Shown: piece by piece, positions 36,845 through 48,588 of the stretch
How positions within the stretch are numbered: the stretch's first letter is position 1
How the letters are laid out: the number at the start of each line of letters is the position of its first letter
Source: Massilia litorea
Lineage (GTDB): Bacteria; Pseudomonadota; Gammaproteobacteria; Burkholderiales; Burkholderiaceae_D
NCBI RefSeq assembly: GCF_015101885.1
Contig: NZ_CP062941.1
Coordinates: 4,092,001-4,156,000 of the forward strand
Reading direction: 5' to 3'
DNA length: 64,000 nt
The notes under the pieces: generated by a model
What the model was told of the DNA's origin: nothing
Databases searched by the model: none
What the model saw: the letters and a program-made list of their open reading frames with translations, nothing else
Position numbers and translations under genes: made by a program

Positions 36845-37699
36845 TCAGTCTCCTTCGAACTGGGGTTTTTCCTTCGCCACGAACGCGTGGTAGGCGCGAT
36901 GGAAGTCATTGGTCGCCATGCAGATCGCCTGGGCCTGGGCTTCGGCCTCGATGGCCTCGTCGACGCCCATGTTCCACTCCTGCTGCAGCATCTTCTTGGT
37001 CATGCCGTGCGCGAAGGTGGGGCCGGCCGCCAGCGCGGCGGCAAAGGCGCGCGCCTCGGCCAGCACGCTCTCGGGCGAACAGAGGCGGTTGAAGAAGCCC
37101 CAGCGTTCCGCCTCCTCGCCGTTCATGCTGCGCCCGGTGTACAGCAGCTCGGCTGCGCGTCCCTGGCCGATCACGCGCGGCAGCAGCGCGCAGGCGCCCA
37201 TGTCGCAGCCGGCCAGGCCGACGCGGGTGAAGAGAAAGGCCGTCTTGCTGCGCGCAGTGCCGTAGCGGATGTCCGAGGCCAGCGCCAGGATCGCGCCGGC
37301 GCCGGCGCAGATGCCGTCGATCGCCGCGACGATCGGCTGCGGACAGGCGCGCATCGCTTTCACCAGGTCCCCCGTCATGCGCGTAAAGGCGAGCAGGCCC
37401 GGCATGTCGAGTCTGGTAAGCGGACCAATGATGTCGTGCACGTCTCCGCCGGAGCAGAAGTTCTCGCCCGCGCCGGTGACGACGACCGCCTTGACCCCGT
37501 CCGCGTAGGCCAGGGCCCGGAACAGGTCGCGCAATTCGGCATAGGAGTCGAAGGTGAGCGGGTTCTTGCGCTCGGGCCGGTTCAGCGTGATCGTGGCCAC
37601 GCCTTGCTCGAGCGCGAACAGGAAGTGCTGCGGCTGGTAATCGGCCAGCTCGCTGCGGTTGCCCGGCAGCTGGTGGCGTTCGCCTGTGAGGTAAGGCAT
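36845..37699 (-). CDS. Enoyl-CoA hydratase/isomerase family protein
   Basis: 284-aa crotonase-fold protein. The oxyanion-hole segments [12 protein letters not shown] and [17 protein letters not shown] are present; one expected catalytic Glu is replaced by Asp/Met context in [16 protein letters not shown], similar to crotonases that act on aromatic-derived CoA esters. The N-terminus is about 25 aa longer than in typical enoyl-CoA hydratases. Start overlaps the marR stop (ATGA), within the anthranilate operon. Confidence 0.88.
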   Translation of the reverse strand: MPYLTGERHQLPGNRSELADYQPQHFLFALEQGVATITLNRPERKNPLTFDSYAELRDLFRALAYADGVKAVVVTGAGENFCSGGDVHDIIGPLTRLDMPGLLAFTRMTGDLVKAMRACPQPIVAAIDGICAGAGAILALASDIRYGTARSKTAFLFTRVGLAGCDMGACALLPRVIGQGRAAELLYTGRSMNGEEAERWGFFNRLCSPESVLAEARAFAAALAAGPTFAHGMTKKMLQQEWNMGVDEAIEAEAQAQAICMATNDFHRAYHAFVAKEKPQFEGD

Positions 37700-38238
37700 C
37701 AGGTCTCCTGGTTCTGTGGTTTGTCGGGGCCGCCCAGGCCCCGCTTCATGGTGGACAGCAGGGTCATCAGCGCCGTCCTTTCGTCTTCGCCCAGGCCGCT
37801 CATCAGCTCAATGATCCAGCCTTCGTGGCGCGCGGCCATGCGCCTGAACGCGCGCCGGCCGGCCGGGCTCAGGCTGATGCTGAAGGCGCGGCCGTCGCCG
37901 GGCACCGCCTCGCGCACCACCAGCCCTTCCTGCTCGAGCAGGTTGACGATGCCGGTGACGTTGGCGCTGGTGACCATCATGCGCCTGGACAGCTCGCCCA
38001 TGCGCAGGCCCTCCGGATGGCGGTCGAGCTGCGCCATCAGGTCGAAGCGCGGCAGCGTGATGCCGAATTCTTGACGCAGGCGGCTGCGGATCTCGGTTTC
38101 GATCAGCGTCGTGCAGGAGAGCATGCGCAGCCACAGCTTGAGCGACCCGTGATTGTTCCCGGTCAGGCGGCTTTCGAGGTCGAGCACTCCGTCCATCTCG
38201 TCGGAGGCTGGTGCGCTGCTTGCGTGTTTGCCGGTCAC
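37699..38238 (-). CDS. MarR family transcriptional regulator of the anthranilate operon
   Basis: 179-aa winged-helix protein. [20 protein letters not shown] is the recognition region and [17 protein letters not shown] the wing. The start is taken as GTG 38238, because GGAGGG lies about 6 bases before it and it nearly abuts the previous stop; ATG 38196 would shorten the protein by 14 aa and has a poor site. Being inside the CoA-ligase/monooxygenase operon, it probably represses that operon and is relieved by an aryl-CoA ligand, as for BadR and related MarR proteins. A palindrome TTTAAGCTTAAA lies before the operon. Confidence 0.85.
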   Translation of the reverse strand: MTGKHASSAPASDEMDGVLDLESRLTGNNHGSLKLWLRMLSCTTLIETEIRSRLRQEFGITLPRFDLMAQLDRHPEGLRMGELSRRMMVTSANVTGIVNLLEQEGLVVREAVPGDGRAFSISLSPAGRRAFRRMAARHEGWIIELMSGLGEDERTALMTLLSTMKRGLGGPDKPQNQET

Positions 38239-38239
38239 C

Positions 38240-40629
<2,390 letters not shown>

Positions 40630-40633
<4 letters not shown>

Positions 40634-42264
40634 GACGTCTCCATGCTTTCTTTTGCTTCCTGGCGCAGCTTGAAGCGCTGCAGCTTGCCGGTTTCCGTAC
40701 GCGGCAAGGCGGCGCGGAATTCGATCCGGCGCGGATATTTGTAGGGCGCGACGGTCCGCTTCACATGGTCCTGCAGCGCCTTTGCCATCTCCGGGCCGCC
40801 TTCGAAGCCGGCGCGCAGAACGACATAGGCCTGCACCACCTGGCCCCGCTCCGGGTCGGGGGCGCCGACCACGCCGCACTCGGCCACCGCCGGATGCTGC
40901 AGCAGCACGTCCTCCACTTCCGGCCCGGCGATGTTGTAGCCGGCCGAGATGATCATGTCGTCGGTACGGGCCTGGAACCAGTAATAGCCGTCGGCGTCGA
41001 CCTGGTAGGCGTCGCCGGTCAGGTTCCAGCCGTGGCAGACGTAGTCGAGCTGGCGCGGGTCGGCCAGGTAGCGGCAGCCGGTCGGGCCCTTCACCGCGAG
41101 GCGCCCGGTGACGCCGGGGCCGACCGGATTGCCGTCGTCGTCCAGGATGCAGGCGTGGTAGCCGGGGATCGGGCGGCCGGTGGCGCCGGGCCGGATGTCC
41201 GCGCCGGCGGCCGAAATAAAAATGTGCAGCATTTCGGTGGCGCCGATGCCGTCGATCATGGCCAGGCCCGTGGCCTCCTGCCAGGCCTGGCGCGTCTGCA
41301 GCGGCAGCGCTTCGCCGGCCGAGACGCTGCGGGTCAGGCTGGCGAGATCGTGCTGCGCGGCCAGCGGCGCCATCTGCCGGTAGAAGGTGGGCGCGGTGAA
41401 GCAGACGGTGGCGCGATACCTGGCAATCGCCGCCAGCAGCAGCTCGGGCGTGAGTTTTTCGAGCAGCACCGCCGAGGCGCCGTAGCGCAGCGGGAACAGC
41501 AGCAGGCCGCCGAGCCCGAAGGTAAAGGCCAGCGGCGGCGTGCCGATGAAGACATCGGCAGGCGTCGTCGCCAGCATCGAGCGCGGAAAGCAGTCGCAGA
41601 TCGCCAGCACGTCGCGGTGGAAGTGCATCGTGCCCTTCGGGCGGCCGGTGGTGCCGGAGGTGAAACTGAGCAGACAGACGTCCTGGGACCAGGTATCGAC
41701 CGCCTCGAAGCGCGGCGGCATGGCCGCCATCAGGGCCTCGAGTGCGTCCGGGGCCGGGTCGTTAAAGGAGAGTATGCGCGGCGCTGTCTCGAGCTCGCGG
41801 CAGGCCAGGTCCAGTTCCGCGCGCAGGTCGGCGCTACACAGCACCGCGTCCACCCGCGCCAGCGTCATGATGGTGCCGAGTTCCCTGGCGCGCAGCAGCG
41901 GCATGGTGGGTACGGCGATCAGGCCGGCCTTCCAGGTCGCCAGGATGCAGGCCGCCATCATCGGGTTGTTGGCGCCGCGCAGCAGGACGCGGTTGCCGGG
42001 GACGAGGTTCAGCTCCGTGCGCAGCACGCCGGCGATGCGGTCGACCTTCTCCAGCAGCTCGGCATAGGTCCAGTCCAGGTGCGCACCGCGGATCGCTGTC
42101 GAGGCGCCGTGGCCGCGCGCGACCATCCGGTCCAGCAGTTCGGCTGCGCAGTTGAGACGGTCCGGATAGGCCAGCTCGTCGAGATCGAACAGCAGCTCGG
42201 GCCACTGTTCGCGTGGCGGCAGGTTGTCGTTCGCAAAGGTGTCCAGGTACGCGGTTCCGCTCAT
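40630..42264 (-). CDS. Aryl-CoA ligase, probably 2-aminobenzoate-CoA ligase
   Basis: 544-aa acyl-adenylate-forming enzyme. AMP-binding P-loop [17 protein letters not shown], the A5-type [13 protein letters not shown] and the A8 [20 protein letters not shown] are in order; the A10 Lys appears in [23 protein letters not shown] is shared with benzoate- and 2-aminobenzoate-CoA ligases. It activates the aromatic acid with CoA and ATP, the first step of the operon. Start at 42264 (MSGTAYLD) follows CGGAGACACC; the open frame extends further but is not ligase-like. Confidence 0.9.
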
Positions 42265-42352
42265 GGTGTCTCCGGCCAGTCGGGGAGGACAATCGGGGAA
42301 GGCATGGGCGCTCGTGGCACCCATGCCGGCCTCACGGCACAATCCTGGATAC

Positions 42353-42364
42353 TTTAAGCTTAAA
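42353..42364. promoter_or_regulatory. Candidate MarR operator before the anthranilate operon
   Basis: Perfect 12-base palindrome TTTAAGCTTAAA, 89 bases before the ligase start. On the leftward strand, TTGCCA (42375-42380) could be the -35 element and TTAAAGT overlapping the palindrome the -10 element, so binding would block RNA polymerase. AT-rich palindromes of this kind are usual MarR targets. Confidence 0.55.
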
Positions 42365-42425
42365 CTAGATTGGGTGGCAAGCGATTCCGCTCGCTGGCTT
42401 TGGGGGCGGTAGCGGACGTTCATCA

Positions 42426-42487
42426 GGTGCAGTGGTCGTTCAACGTCAGCTTGAAAACAAGTGATCCGTTCAACTGAACACTGCACC
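42426..42487. repeat. 62-bp element with perfect 9-bp inverted ends, possible IS or MITE remnant
   Basis: GGTGCAGTG (42426-42434) and CACTGCACC (42479-42487) are perfect inverted ends. Inside are two direct copies of CGTTCAAC (42437 and 42468 region). The element sits exactly at the change from GC-rich operon DNA to the AT-richer PP-loop islet. It resembles the end-to-end remnant of a small insertion element, but no transposase is present. Confidence 0.45.
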
Positions 42488-42613
42488 AACTTCTGCGGCC
42501 GGCCAGATCGTGATTTGCCTGGATGGGGGCAGTCATGAAGGTCTTATGATGGTCCACAGGACAGGACGAGCCGGTAATATTCCATTCCTGTTTGCCAGAC
42601 TTCCTGACAATGC

Positions 42614-43786
42614 TCACTTGAGTGCATCGCGTAACATATGTTTCGTCAATGCTTGCGCAGGCCTCCAGACCATGGGCAGCTTCGCGAACTTTGCGAGTTT
42701 TCTGATCTTCCGCGAACGCCGCATTGCGACCGAAATCTGGTCCGCGATGTCGCTGCGTCCACGTTCCAGTGCAGTCGTATGAAGGTGAAGAAAGAATACC
42801 TCATCGATATCGTGACCCATATAAATCTTGGAAATACGGTCAATTTGATACTTCGAGCGATCGAATAGCACTGCATCGTCAAGTTTACCGAAGAGATCGA
42901 GTGCAATCATGGTGCGGTAGCATTTCTCGCACCGGCAGCAATTTTTATTATCCTGTCCGTTCGCGTCCTCACCTCGAAAGCATACATGCAGTTCGTTCAA
43001 TGCCCTCTTGTCACGGCTCAGGTATTCGATCTTTTCAGTTCTTGAATATGCCGTTCCCTCATGAATGATTTTTGTATGTACGGTCGAGAAAAGAGGATCG
43101 GACAAAGGATGAGAACCCCATGGATCCAGACTGGAGTAATCGCATGATGCCGGAAGTAATATTTCATGGAAATGATCTTCGAACATCAACCCCACCGCAG
43201 CCAAAGCAGGGCCGAACGCAAACAATTCCCAGTGGGCTTTCTTCCAGCGCGTTTCGCGGATATTGGTTCGAACAGGAATGAAACACGCTTGATAGTGCGC
43301 GGCGATCGCGGAAAGGCGTTCGCAGTGATGCTTGAACGCTTCGTTTTTTGTAATCGGCATGTCAAAACCCTGGACCGTGATCCAGTTTTTGACGTCAGGA
43401 CGGCGCAGTACCGTAAACGTCGAGTCGACACCGGCAGAAAAGAACGATGCCGTTGTACGTTCAGTAAACGGGCGTGCTTCAAGGGGACCCGTCGTGATGT
43501 TGACCAAGTGCATTTCTTTACGCCAATATGCCCACAGACGGACAACGCTTTCTGCACCGCGCAGTAGTGCAGGGTCGACTTGAAGCGGGATGTGCAAGTC
43601 TTCGCCAACTGTCGCTGCGAGCGGCAACAAAATAGCAAGCCATGGGTTGCCACTCGATGAAGGCGTATAGGATTCCGGAAGTTCGAACCAGTAATCCTCA
43701 AGAACACCGTCGTCGTATTCCACCGTCCCCGTTACACGAACTGTTCCGTTCGTATGTTGTGTCTTCAACACCTGCACCAATTTCAT
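42614..43786 (-). CDS. Lone PP-loop (QueC-like) protein of unknown function
   Basis: 390-aa protein. The ATP pyrophosphatase PP-loop is SFFSAGVDSTFTVL near residue 113. A zinc-type cluster NCCRCEKCYRTMIALDLFGK follows near 285, as in QueC-type 7-deazaguanine enzymes and related QueC-like proteins; HPLSDPLFSTVHTKIIHEG lies between. The N-terminal 100 aa (VRVTGTVEYDDGVLEDYWF) are not recognised. Base composition differs sharply from neighbours (26 of 60 bases G/C at 42841-42900), pointing to recent transfer. No queuosine gene or defence partner is adjacent. It could modify a nucleobase, peptide or glycan; defence use as with QatC is possible but unproven. Confidence 0.75.
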   Translation of the reverse strand: MKLVQVLKTQHTNGTVRVTGTVEYDDGVLEDYWFELPESYTPSSSGNPWLAILLPLAATVGEDLHIPLQVDPALLRGAESVVRLWAYWRKEMHLVNITTGPLEARPFTERTTASFFSAGVDSTFTVLRRPDVKNWITVQGFDMPITKNEAFKHHCERLSAIAAHYQACFIPVRTNIRETRWKKAHWELFAFGPALAAVGLMFEDHFHEILLPASCDYSSLDPWGSHPLSDPLFSTVHTKIIHEGTAYSRTEKIEYLSRDKRALNELHVCFRGEDANGQDNKNCCRCEKCYRTMIALDLFGKLDDAVLFDRSKYQIDRISKIYMGHDIDEVFFLHLHTTALERGRSDIADQISVAMRRSRKIRKLAKFAKLPMVWRPAQALTKHMLRDALK

Positions 43787-44206
43787 TTCCGGCCCTTAAT
43801 TATTTCTGAATAGATATGTTTAATACAAATAAATATACCACATGAATTATGCATAGAACATTCCTTGCCGAGTTGTATGATCATTGCCACAGACTGCAAA
43901 TTGTGAATTAACGCGACGTTACTTTCACATGAAGGTTATCAAAGAGCCGATCGCGTACATTGAATGCCGCAAGTAATTGTCGAGTTCAAATGGGCGTAAA
44001 GGCCCGCAACACGGATTGCATTCGGCTATAAGCGGACTGAGAAATATGGAAATATGGAAATCCCAATCGATATGACATTCCCAAAGGCGAATGGAAAATA
44101 GTCAGCGATGCCGGGGGGCGACAACGGACGTCCCCACGCGAATCGGATGGCAAGCACTGCGCGCGGCTTAACCGCTCAAAACTGCCGTGCTATACTCGGC
44201 GCACTC
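43787..44206. other. AT-rich non-coding gap
   Basis: 420 bases between the PP-loop gene start (leftward) and the copper operon start (rightward). It is the most AT-rich stretch of the window (13 of 60 bases G/C at 43801-43860) and is probably part of the acquired islet. Short direct repeat AAATATGG twice near 44043-44058. A promoter for the copper operon lies at its right end (44168-44196). No gene was found. Confidence 0.6.
44168..44196 (+). promoter_or_regulatory. Candidate sigma-70 promoter of the copper operon
   Basis: TTAACC (44168-44173), 17-base spacer, TATACT (44191-44196). Transcription would start about 4 bases before the first ATG at 44207, implying a very short or leaderless message. 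No CopR/CusR box was recognised. Confidence 0.4.
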
Positions 44207-44629
44207 ATGAACCGCACCGTCAAAACCTTCCTCATCTGGCTGTTGATGCTCGTGCTGCCACTCCACGCGGTGGCGGCGAACGTCGGGATGTCGTGCGCGC
44301 CGGTCAAAGGTCTGGTTCATGTGATGGCTGACGTTTCAATGGCGCACCATGGCGATGCCGATGCTGCGCAGGCCCACCACGGCCATGCGCGCGGCGACGC
44401 CTCGGCTGCACATCAGGACGACGCTGCGGCCAAAGACCCCGGCAAGAAGCCGCACTCGTCCTGCAGTGCCTGCTCGGCACTGTGCATCGGTGCGGTGGCG
44501 CCTCCCTCCGCCTTCCTTCCCCTGCCCGCCTTCGACGGCTCCGACGCCGTCACCGTGGCGCCTGCGCGCTTCGCCGCCGGCTTCATTCCGGACGGCCTGC
44601 AACGACCTCCCCGGCATCCCTCGGCTTGA
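44207..44629 (+). CDS. Secreted His/Cys-containing copper-locus protein, DUF2946/CopL-like
   Basis: 140-aa protein starting MNRTVKTFLIWLLMLVLPLH, a signal peptide with cleavage after AVA. The mature part is His-rich (MAHHGDADAAQAHHGHARG), then HSSCSACSALCIGA, and ends FIPDGLQRPPRHPSA; the Cys trio and the RPPR end are typical of DUF2946-like proteins found at the head of copper operons. It probably binds or senses periplasmic copper. First gene of a rightward seven-gene copper unit. Confidence 0.72.
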   Translation: MNRTVKTFLIWLLMLVLPLHAVAANVGMSCAPVKGLVHVMADVSMAHHGDADAAQAHHGHARGDASAAHQDDAAAKDPGKKPHSSCSACSALCIGAVAPPSAFLPLPAFDGSDAVTVAPARFAAGFIPDGLQRPPRHPSA

Positions 44630-44734
44630 TCGATCCGGGAGCTGACTGCCGCCGGTGCATCCGCACCGCCGCGTCCGCGTCCCGACTACAGGCGCGTGCA
44701 GCTGCACGCCGTGTTACCGATTTCGAGGATCCGT

Positions 44735-45058
44735 ATGAAACCGATATTCCTGGCCACCGTCACCGGTGTCCTGCTGGCTGCGTCCTTCTGTACGCAGGCC
44801 GAGCCATCCGCGCGTACGCCGAACCCGCTCGACCCGAACGCGCCGGTTCCCGCGCCGGCCCATGATTCCGCGCTGAGCGGCTATGTGCGCTTCAGCGCGG
44901 ACGCTTCAGCCACGCCCGACAAAACCTGGCGCCGCGCGAACGATACCCTCGCCGGCAATGAAGGCGGCGACGGCCACGCCAGCGCCGCGGCTCCCGGCGC
45001 GCCCGCAGCGCCTGCCGCTGCGCACAGCCACCATCATCCGGTCCCGGCAAAACAATGA
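44735..45058 (+). CDS. Small periplasmic His-tailed protein of the copper operon
   Basis: 107-aa protein with signal peptide MKPIFLATVTGVLLAASFCT, a middle with SGYVRFSADASATPDKTWR and an Ala/Pro-rich tail ending AHSHHHPVPAKQ. GAGGATCC precedes ATG 44735. The His cluster suggests metal binding. The TolC-family gene starts inside its stop codon (ATGA), so the two are translationally coupled. I do not recognise a named family. Confidence 0.7.
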   Translation: MKPIFLATVTGVLLAASFCTQAEPSARTPNPLDPNAPVPAPAHDSALSGYVRFSADASATPDKTWRRANDTLAGNEGGDGHASAAAPGAPAAPAAAHSHHHPVPAKQ

Positions 45059-46452
45059 GGACGCAGCCCTTCCCGATCAGGCTGCGCGTCGCCGCAGGCG
45101 CGTGCCTGCTCGTCCTCGGCGGATGCGCCAGCTTCAGCAAGGACGGCGGCCTCGACGCCGTCTCCACCATGACGTCGGAGCGCATCGGCCAGGATGTGCG
45201 CCTGCACGAAACGGGCGACGCGGCGGGCGACGATGCCCATGCCGAGGCCGCCCGCCTGCTGGCGCAGCCGCTCACGCCCGACGCCGCCGTGCGCGTGGCC
45301 CTGCTCAACAACCGTGCCCTGCGCGCCTCCCTCGCCCGGCTCGGCGTGGCCGAGGCCGACCTGGTCCAGGCCGGCCGCATGCGCAATCCCGGTATCGGCT
45401 TCAGCCGCATGTCCGGCGGCGGCGAAACCGACATCGAGCGTAGCGTGATGGTCGACCTGGTCGGCCTGCTGACGATGCCGATGCGGCGCGATATCGAGGC
45501 GCGCCGCTTCGAGGGCGCCAAACTGGCCGCGGCGCTTGACGCCGTGCGCCTGGCCGCCGATACCCGCAAGGCCTGGTTCAATGCGGTGGCGGCGGCACAG
45601 TCGGCGCGCTACGCCGGGCAGGTGCGCGAAGCCGCGCAGGCCGGCGCCGAGCTGGCCGCGCGCATGGCGCAGGTCGGCAACCTCAGTGCCCTCGACCAGG
45701 CGCGCGAACAGGCTTTCTCGGCCGAGGCCACGGCGCAGCTGGCGCGCGCCCGCCACAACGCCGTCGCGGCGCGCGAACATTTGGCGCGGATGATGGGCGC
45801 CTGGGGAGAGCAGACCGCCTTCGGGCTGCCGGAACGCCTGCCCGATCTACCCGCGAGCCCGAAGGCAGCGGGCGCATTCGAGGCCGAGGCCATGCAACAG
45901 CGGCTCGACCTGCGCCTGGCAAGGCTGGAGCTTGAGGCGACCGCGCGCGCACTGGGCCTGACGAAGGCGACCGGTTTCATTAACGTCCTCGATGCCGGCT
46001 ACCTCAATTCCAGCAAGACCGGGTCGGCGCGCGAGGACGGCTACGCCATCGAACTCTCGCTGCCGCTGTTCGACTGGGGCGGCGCGCGCGTCGCGAAAGC
46101 CGAGGCGGTCTACATGGCCTCCGTCCACCGCGCCGCGAGCGCCGCCGTGCTGGCCCGCTCGCAGGTGCGCGAGGCCTGGTCCGCCTACCGCACGGGTTAC
46201 GACCTCGCCCGCCACTACCGCGACGAGATCGTGCCCCTGCAGAAGAAGATCTCGGACGAGACCCTGCTGCGCTATAACGGCATGCTGGTGAGCGTCTTCG
46301 AACTGCTGGCCGACGCGCGCAGCCAGATCGGCGGCGTCAACGCGGCGATCCTGGCCCAGCGCGATTTCTGGATTGCCGAGACCGAGCTGCAGGCGGCCAT
46401 CCATGGCGGCGGCGCCGCAGTACCGAACACCGAACAAGGATTGAGCCAATGA
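45055..46452 (+). CDS. TolC-family outer-membrane efflux lipoprotein
   Basis: 465-aa outer-membrane factor. The lipobox LLVLGGCAS indicates lipid attachment at Cys near residue 25. Two TolC repeats are present (LLNNRALRASLARLGVAEAD and LDLRLARLELEATARALGL), with EAWSAYRTGYDLARHYRDEI in the second coiled-coil. It resembles CusC-type proteins but no RND pump or adaptor gene is in the window, so it would have to work with components encoded elsewhere or as an oxidase partner (CopB-like role). Overlaps both neighbours by 4 bases. Confidence 0.88.
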   Translation: MRTQPFPIRLRVAAGACLLVLGGCASFSKDGGLDAVSTMTSERIGQDVRLHETGDAAGDDAHAEAARLLAQPLTPDAAVRVALLNNRALRASLARLGVAEADLVQAGRMRNPGIGFSRMSGGGETDIERSVMVDLVGLLTMPMRRDIEARRFEGAKLAAALDAVRLAADTRKAWFNAVAAAQSARYAGQVREAAQAGAELAARMAQVGNLSALDQAREQAFSAEATAQLARARHNAVAAREHLARMMGAWGEQTAFGLPERLPDLPASPKAAGAFEAEAMQQRLDLRLARLELEATARALGLTKATGFINVLDAGYLNSSKTGSAREDGYAIELSLPLFDWGGARVAKAEAVYMASVHRAASAAVLARSQVREAWSAYRTGYDLARHYRDEIVPLQKKISDETLLRYNGMLVSVFELLADARSQIGGVNAAILAQRDFWIAETELQAAIHGGGAAVPNTEQGLSQ

Positions 46453-47840
46453 GTTCACGTCGAGACTTTTTCAGCGGCGCCGCGGCGCTGGTCGGCGCCG
46501 GGCTGGTGAGCCGTGCCGGCGCGGCCACCCTGCCCGAAGCGCCCATCATGGGGAGCGCAGCCACCCAGCCGCCGCCGGCGCCGCCCAACGGCCGTCCCTA
46601 CAACCCGGTGGTGACCCTCAACGGCTGGTCGCTGCCCTGGCGCATGAAGGACGGCGTCAAGGAATTCCACCTGATCGCCGAGCCGGTGGTGCGCGAAATC
46701 GCACCCGGCATGAAGGCCAACCTGTGGGGCTACAACGGCCAGAGCCCGGGTCCGACGATCGAGGTGGTCGAGGGCGACCGCGTGCGCATCTTCGTCACCA
46801 ACCGCCTGCCCGAGCACACCAGCATCCACTGGCACGGCCAGCGCCTGCCGAACGGGATGGACGGCATCACCGGGCTGACCCAGCCCGGCATCCAGCCAGG
46901 TAAAACCTTCGTCTACGAATTCGTCGCGCGCCGGCCCGGCACCTTCATGTACCACCCGCACGCCGACGAAATGGTGCAGATGGCGATGGGCATGATGGGC
47001 TTCTGGGTCACGCACCCGAAGAACCCGGCCCTGCACGCGGTCGACCGCGACTTCGTCTTCCTGTTGAATGCCTACGACATCGAACCGGGCAGCTATACGC
47101 CGAAGGTCAACGAGATGACGGACTTTAACCTGTGGACCTTCAACAGCCGCGCCTTCCCCGGCATCGACACGATGAACGTGCGCCAGGGCGACCGCGTGCG
47201 CATCCGCGCCGGCAACCTGACGATGACCAACCACCCGATCCACCTGCACGGCCACGAGTTCGAAGTCACCGGCACCGACGGCGGCTGGACCCGGCCCGAG
47301 TCGCGCTGGCCCGAGGTGACGACCGATATCGCGGTGGGGCAAATGCGCGCCATCGAATTCATCGCCGACGCACCGGGCGACTGGCCCTTCCACTGCCACA
47401 AGTCGCACCACACGATGAACGCCATGGGCCACAAGGTGCCGACCCTGATCGGCGTCGACCAGCGCGGCGTGGCCGAGAAGATCGCGAAACTGGTGCCGGA
47501 CTATATGGTCATGGGCGACAAGGGCGGCTCGATGGGAGGAATGGACATGCCGATTCCCGAGAACACGCTGCCGATGATGGGCGGCCAGGGCCCCTTTGGC
47601 GACATCGAAATGGGCGGGATGTTCACCCTCCTCAAGGTGCGCAAGGACCAGAAGCCGGGCGACTACCGCGACCCGGGCTGGTACAGGCATCCTCCCGGCA
47701 CGGTCGCCTGGGAATGGACGGGCGAGCCGCCCGCCGCCGTGCGCAGCAACGGGCCGGGCGCCGCGGCGACGCCGGACAGGAAACCCGTTGAAGTCGAAGT
47801 CACCGTCCGCAAGCCTACCGGCCACCAGGGCCATCACTGA
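46449..47840 (+). CDS. Tat-exported multicopper oxidase (CopA/CueO-like)
   Basis: 463-aa periplasmic copper oxidase. The N-terminus SSRRDFFSGAAALVGAG is a twin-arginine signal. Type 2/3 copper ligands appear as HWHG, HPHA, HPIHLHGHEFEV and HCHKSHHTMNAMGH, the last containing the T1 copper His-Cys-His pattern. A Met-rich region (GGSMGGMDMPIPENTLPMMGG) near residue 360 may bind Cu(I). It should oxidise Cu(I) to less toxic Cu(II). ATG overlaps the stop of the preceding outer-membrane gene. Confidence 0.92.
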   Translation: MSSRRDFFSGAAALVGAGLVSRAGAATLPEAPIMGSAATQPPPAPPNGRPYNPVVTLNGWSLPWRMKDGVKEFHLIAEPVVREIAPGMKANLWGYNGQSPGPTIEVVEGDRVRIFVTNRLPEHTSIHWHGQRLPNGMDGITGLTQPGIQPGKTFVYEFVARRPGTFMYHPHADEMVQMAMGMMGFWVTHPKNPALHAVDRDFVFLLNAYDIEPGSYTPKVNEMTDFNLWTFNSRAFPGIDTMNVRQGDRVRIRAGNLTMTNHPIHLHGHEFEVTGTDGGWTRPESRWPEVTTDIAVGQMRAIEFIADAPGDWPFHCHKSHHTMNAMGHKVPTLIGVDQRGVAEKIAKLVPDYMVMGDKGGSMGGMDMPIPENTLPMMGGQGPFGDIEMGGMFTLLKVRKDQKPGDYRDPGWYRHPPGTVAWEWTGEPPAAVRSNGPGAAATPDRKPVEVEVTVRKPTGHQGHH

Positions 47841-47866
47841 TTGCAATTCATACGAAAGGATTGAAC

Positions 47867-48565
47867 ATGAAACGACGCGAATTTTCCCTCCTCGCCCTGG
47901 CCGGCGCCTTCGGCCTGCCGGCCCTGGCGCGCGCCGCCGCGCCCGTGATCGAGGTCTACAAGAGCGAAGCCTGCGGCTGCTGCGGCGCCTGGGTCGAGCA
48001 CCTGAAGGCCAACGGCTTCGCGCCGCGCGTGACGAACGTGGACAACCCGTCGGACTACCGCGAACGCGCCGGCATCCCGAACCAGCTCGGCTCCTGCCAC
48101 ACGGCGCTGGTCGGCGGCTATGCCATCGAAGGACACGTGCCCGCCGCCGAGATCAAGCGCCTGCTGGCCGAGAAGCCGAAGGCGCGCGGGCTGGCCGTGC
48201 CCGGCATGCCGCTCGGTTCCCCGGGCATGGAAGGACCGCGCAAGGACCCGTACGACGTCTTCCTCGTCGACCGCAGCGGCCGCGCGACGGTCTACAAGCA
48301 TTACGGCCAGGAGGTCCAGGCGGTGCAGGCTGGCGCAGCCGCCGACCTGGTCGACGCCGAAGTGAAAAAGGTCGACCGGGAAGCCGGCAAGATCACCCTG
48401 CGCCACGGCGAACTGAAAAACCTGAACATGCCGGGCATGACGATGGCCTTCCGCGTCCGGGAAGCGGCGATGCTCGACGGCGTCAAGGCCGGCGACCAGG
48501 TGAAGTTCAGCGCCGACCGCGTGAACGGCGCGATCACCGTCGTGCAGCTCCAGCTGGCACAATAG
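47867..48565 (+). CDS. DUF411 domain fused to a CusF-type copper-binding domain
   Basis: 232-aa exported protein with a twin-Arg-like start MKRREFSLLALAGAFG. Residues 25-150 are a DUF411 domain (VYKSEACGCCGAWVEHLKAN, LGSCHTALVGGYAIEGHVPA). Residues 160-232 are a CusF-like OB domain with NLNMPGMTMAFRV, the Met ligands of the Cu(I) site; the usual Trp is Met. Fusions of these two copper modules are less common than separate genes. ATG 47867 follows AAAGGA. It presumably passes copper between the oxidase and efflux parts. Confidence 0.88.
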   Translation: MKRREFSLLALAGAFGLPALARAAAPVIEVYKSEACGCCGAWVEHLKANGFAPRVTNVDNPSDYRERAGIPNQLGSCHTALVGGYAIEGHVPAAEIKRLLAEKPKARGLAVPGMPLGSPGMEGPRKDPYDVFLVDRSGRATVYKHYGQEVQAVQAGAAADLVDAEVKKVDREAGKITLRHGELKNLNMPGMTMAFRVREAAMLDGVKAGDQVKFSADRVNGAITVVQLQLAQ

Positions 48566-48588
48566 GCCATTCATACGGGAGAATCACG

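Larger units (their letters stand above)
42265..42613. other. Non-coding gap with inverted repeat, islet boundary
   Basis: 349 bases between the ligase start and the end of the leftward PP-loop gene. It contains the anthranilate operon promoter/operator (42353-42380) and a 62-bp element with inverted ends (42426-42487). The remainder becomes AT-richer toward 42613; no gene could be supported. Confidence 0.55.

Noticed and set aside
43186..43707. A 173-codon minus-strand frame overlapping the PP-loop gene
   Set aside because: It is in another frame of the same strand as a gene with clear PP-loop and Cys-cluster motifs; its own translation has no motif.
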